Assembly (NCBI RefSeq): GCF_008124835.1
Contig: NZ_VNHW01000004.1
Coordinates: 289,414 to 353,413, forward strand
Reading direction: 5' to 3'
Source: Blastococcus xanthinilyticus
Lineage (GTDB): Bacteria; Actinomycetota; Actinomycetes; Mycobacteriales; Geodermatophilaceae
Length of the DNA: 64,000 nt
Shown: positions 62,417 through 64,000 of the stretch, piece by piece
Layout of the letters: every line of letters begins with the position of its first letter
How positions within the stretch are numbered: the stretch's first letter is position 1
Made by a program: the position numbers and the translations under genes
Notes under the pieces: model-generated
Seen by the model: only the letters and a program-made list of their open reading frames with translations
What the model was told of the DNA's origin: nothing
Databases searched by the model: none

Positions 62417-63348
62417 CCGCGCTCGTTGCTCTCGTCGCCGGCACTCTGCTATTCGGCTGGCACGGCCACCGCGTGCCGATGTGGCTCGCGGATCGGCGCG
62501 TGGATCCAACGATCCTGCTCACCGGCTGGGTTCTGTCGACGCTCGGCTTCGTCGCCTCGCTGTTCGCCATGCTCAGCTTGGTGGCCCTGCCCGTCGACGA
62601 GCATCATGCCGGCGCCTTCGGCCTGGCCGGAAATTGCTGGATGGCCCTCTCCTCCGGAGTCCTGCCAGGGACCGCGGAGGCTGTCGCCGCCGCGGGCGTG
62701 GTGGCTGCCACGTTCGTCGTCGCCAGAGTCGGCCTCGTAGTCCACGGAAGACTCCGGCATCGACGGCGCAACGCCCCGCACCTACAGCAGCTGCGCCTCC
62801 TGGCCGCCGGCTGCCGGACGCAGGACCCACTCTGGATCGAGGACGAGCGCCCCCTGGCACTTTCCATCGGCGGACGCTCTGGTCTGATCGTCATGAGCCG
62901 GGGGTTGCGGGATCAACTGACGCCTGCGGCCGTGCACGCCACCCTTGAGCACGAACGCGCTCACCTCAGGGGCCGACACCACCTCATCCTGGCCATCGTC
63001 GAGACACTCGCCCTGGCGCTGCCGTGGTGCCCCTTGCTGCGTGCGGCGCCCGACGCCGCGCGCGACCTCGTCGAATTGGCCGCGGACAGCCAGGCAGCCC
63101 GCCGCTGTGGACCGTCCGCGGTTCACGAAGCCTTGTCTCGCCTGGCTGGTCATCCGCTGCCCGTCGGAGCTCTCGCCATGGCCGGGCGCCTGACTGCGGC
63201 GCGACTCCAACGGCTCTCCACCGGCAGCATCGGGGGAAGTGTGCTCAGCCGCCTGGCTGGCTGCTCCGCGGTAGCGGCCGGCGCGCTCCTGTTGCCCACC
63301 GCCACCGCAGCACTGGCCGTGAGCGCCGTGCAGTGTGCCTTCGCCTGA
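62413..63348 (+). CDS. M56-family (BlaR1-like) membrane metallopeptidase
   Basis: 311 residues. Helices at about 1-20, 35-60 and 90-110 precede the cytoplasmic zinc protease domain, with LEHERAHLRGRHHLILAIVE carrying HExxH. ARDLVELAADSQAARRCG supplies the third ligand Glu. A last helix (LSRLAGCSAVAAGALLLPTA) is near the C-terminus. There is no penicillin-binding sensor domain. It probably senses an envelope signal and cleaves or triggers cleavage of the coupled repressor. Confidence 0.88.
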   Translation: MTALVALVAGTLLFGWHGHRVPMWLADRRVDPTILLTGWVLSTLGFVASLFAMLSLVALPVDEHHAGAFGLAGNCWMALSSGVLPGTAEAVAAAGVVAATFVVARVGLVVHGRLRHRRRNAPHLQQLRLLAAGCRTQDPLWIEDERPLALSIGGRSGLIVMSRGLRDQLTPAAVHATLEHERAHLRGRHHLILAIVETLALALPWCPLLRAAPDAARDLVELAADSQAARRCGPSAVHEALSRLAGHPLPVGALAMAGRLTAARLQRLSTGSIGGSVLSRLAGCSAVAAGALLLPTATAALAVSAVQCAFA

Positions 63349-63437
63349 TCCACCCCGCGCTCCATTCGACCGGGACGGCCTGAACCGTCACCCGAGTCAC
63401 CTCAGCAGCCCCACGTTGCTCGGGCAGCTGCGGCAAG

Positions 63438-63776
63438 TCAGGAAGTCAGCGGCGCGACCGGCTTCGCGGCAGTGGGCGATGGCCGGTCGGCCGCCTTCGT
63501 CAGCCGCTGGATCTCGGCGGTGTCCAGGTCCAGTAGGGCGGCCGCCCGCTCGGCCGGCACGTCTTCGGCGAGCAACGTGCGCAGCGTCTCGCCGAGCGCC
63601 GCCGTCGCCGCCGCCAAGGTCTGCTCCGCCTCGCTTCGCGCCTCCAGAGCCACCAGCGCCTCCGCAGTCGCTTCCTCGACCCGACGATCGTGCTCATCGC
63701 GGGCGACGTCCAGCGCGCGTCGTCGCTCCCGCGCCTTCGTCAGCGCCGCCGCCTGCCGACTCACCATCCTGACCAC
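63438..63776 (-). CDS. Coiled-coil protein, unknown
   Basis: 112 residues from the GTG at 63776 with GGAGG upstream. Residues 5-75 form one helix rich in Glu, Arg and Ala (LTKARERRRALDVARDEHDR, RVEEATAEALVALEARSEAE). A short C-terminal motif AAALLDLDTAEIQRLTKAAD looks like a helix-turn-helix half. No signal peptide or membrane segment. I do not recognise it. From 63777 to the window end I see no other gene. Confidence 0.6.
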   Translation of the reverse strand: MVRMVSRQAAALTKARERRRALDVARDEHDRRVEEATAEALVALEARSEAEQTLAAATAALGETLRTLLAEDVPAERAAALLDLDTAEIQRLTKAADRPSPTAAKPVAPLTS

Positions 63777-64000
63777 CGCTTCCTCCGCTCGTCCATCCGA
63801 CCGACCGCCGGATCGTCACACGGCCTCATGACACGGCTGCCGACCTGAGCGTCACCCCCAGCAACCCGGCGACCAGAGCAGGCGTCACCCCACCCCCTCC
63901 GACCTGACACACCTCATGCATTGATGGAATCGGGCTCCCGTAACCGGTCCCTCCCGGGCAGGCTGCGGGGCACGGACGCCGGGTCCGGGGCGGTCTGACT

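Overview
The window is GC-rich DNA with strong third-position G/C bias, many GTG starts and GTGA/ATGA gene overlaps. It carries actinobacterial families: HelR, GAF-ANTAR, class F sortase, DUF4331 and a DUF6153-like protein. It is most likely a chromosomal stretch of a Geodermatophilaceae-like actinobacterium; the family-level placement is inference.

Layout. 1-11 kb: a membrane-anchored sulfite-oxidase-like molybdoenzyme (cut by the left edge), a phospholipase-D-like cardiolipin synthase, a CYP152-type peroxygenase P450, an AI-2E-family permease, and an AraC regulator divergent from a Baeyer-Villiger-type monooxygenase plus esterase. 11-15 kb: helR (RNA polymerase recycling ATPase) and a PucR regulator. 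15-21 kb: a complete davB-davA-davT-davD set that would take L-lysine via 5-aminovaleramide and 5-aminovalerate to glutarate. 21-27 kb: an amino-acid ABC importer, a D-aminoacylase and a beta-lactamase-fold hydrolase in overlapping genes, with a convergent LysR regulator. 27-30 kb: an ArsR repressor, a K+-channel-like protein and a membrane DUF305-like protein. 31-37 kb: two decayed genes, then a DUF4331 / TPR / NicO-type metal transporter cluster with an extreme His tract. 37-44.6 kb: an accessory zone with an IS3 remnant, a class F sortase and its probable substrate, integrase and tRNA fragments, and unrecognised island proteins. 44.6-53 kb: a complex-I-like membrane operon. 53-63 kb: copper and redox genes (ArsR, Csp copper storage protein, DUF305 proteins, CopZ, CsoR, a dead CopA fragment, CcdA, TlpA, DUF6153-like) and a BlaI/M56 pair.

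The most unusual system is the operon at 44658-53078. It encodes NuoA, H, J, K, L, M and N but none of the NADH or Fe-S subunits (no recognisable C, E, F, G or I). Where B, C and D should be there is one protein. Its N-terminus resembles NuoB without the N2-cluster cysteines, its C-terminal part resembles fragments of NuoD, and eight copies of a nine-residue Met/His repeat separate them. The operon lies directly downstream of an ArsR-family regulator that is divergent from a Csp-like copper storage gene. The ArsR gene and a DUF305 gene have close paralogues at 28-29.5 kb, and both loci share the same palindromic candidate operators. I infer an ArsR-controlled, metal-linked, ion-translocating module built on a complex I membrane arm.

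Several genes show single-base frameshifts (about 31064, 31435-31515, 37460, 40900, 57785, and the 5' end of csoR). These are either real decay in accessory regions or consensus errors in the assembly; raw reads would decide.
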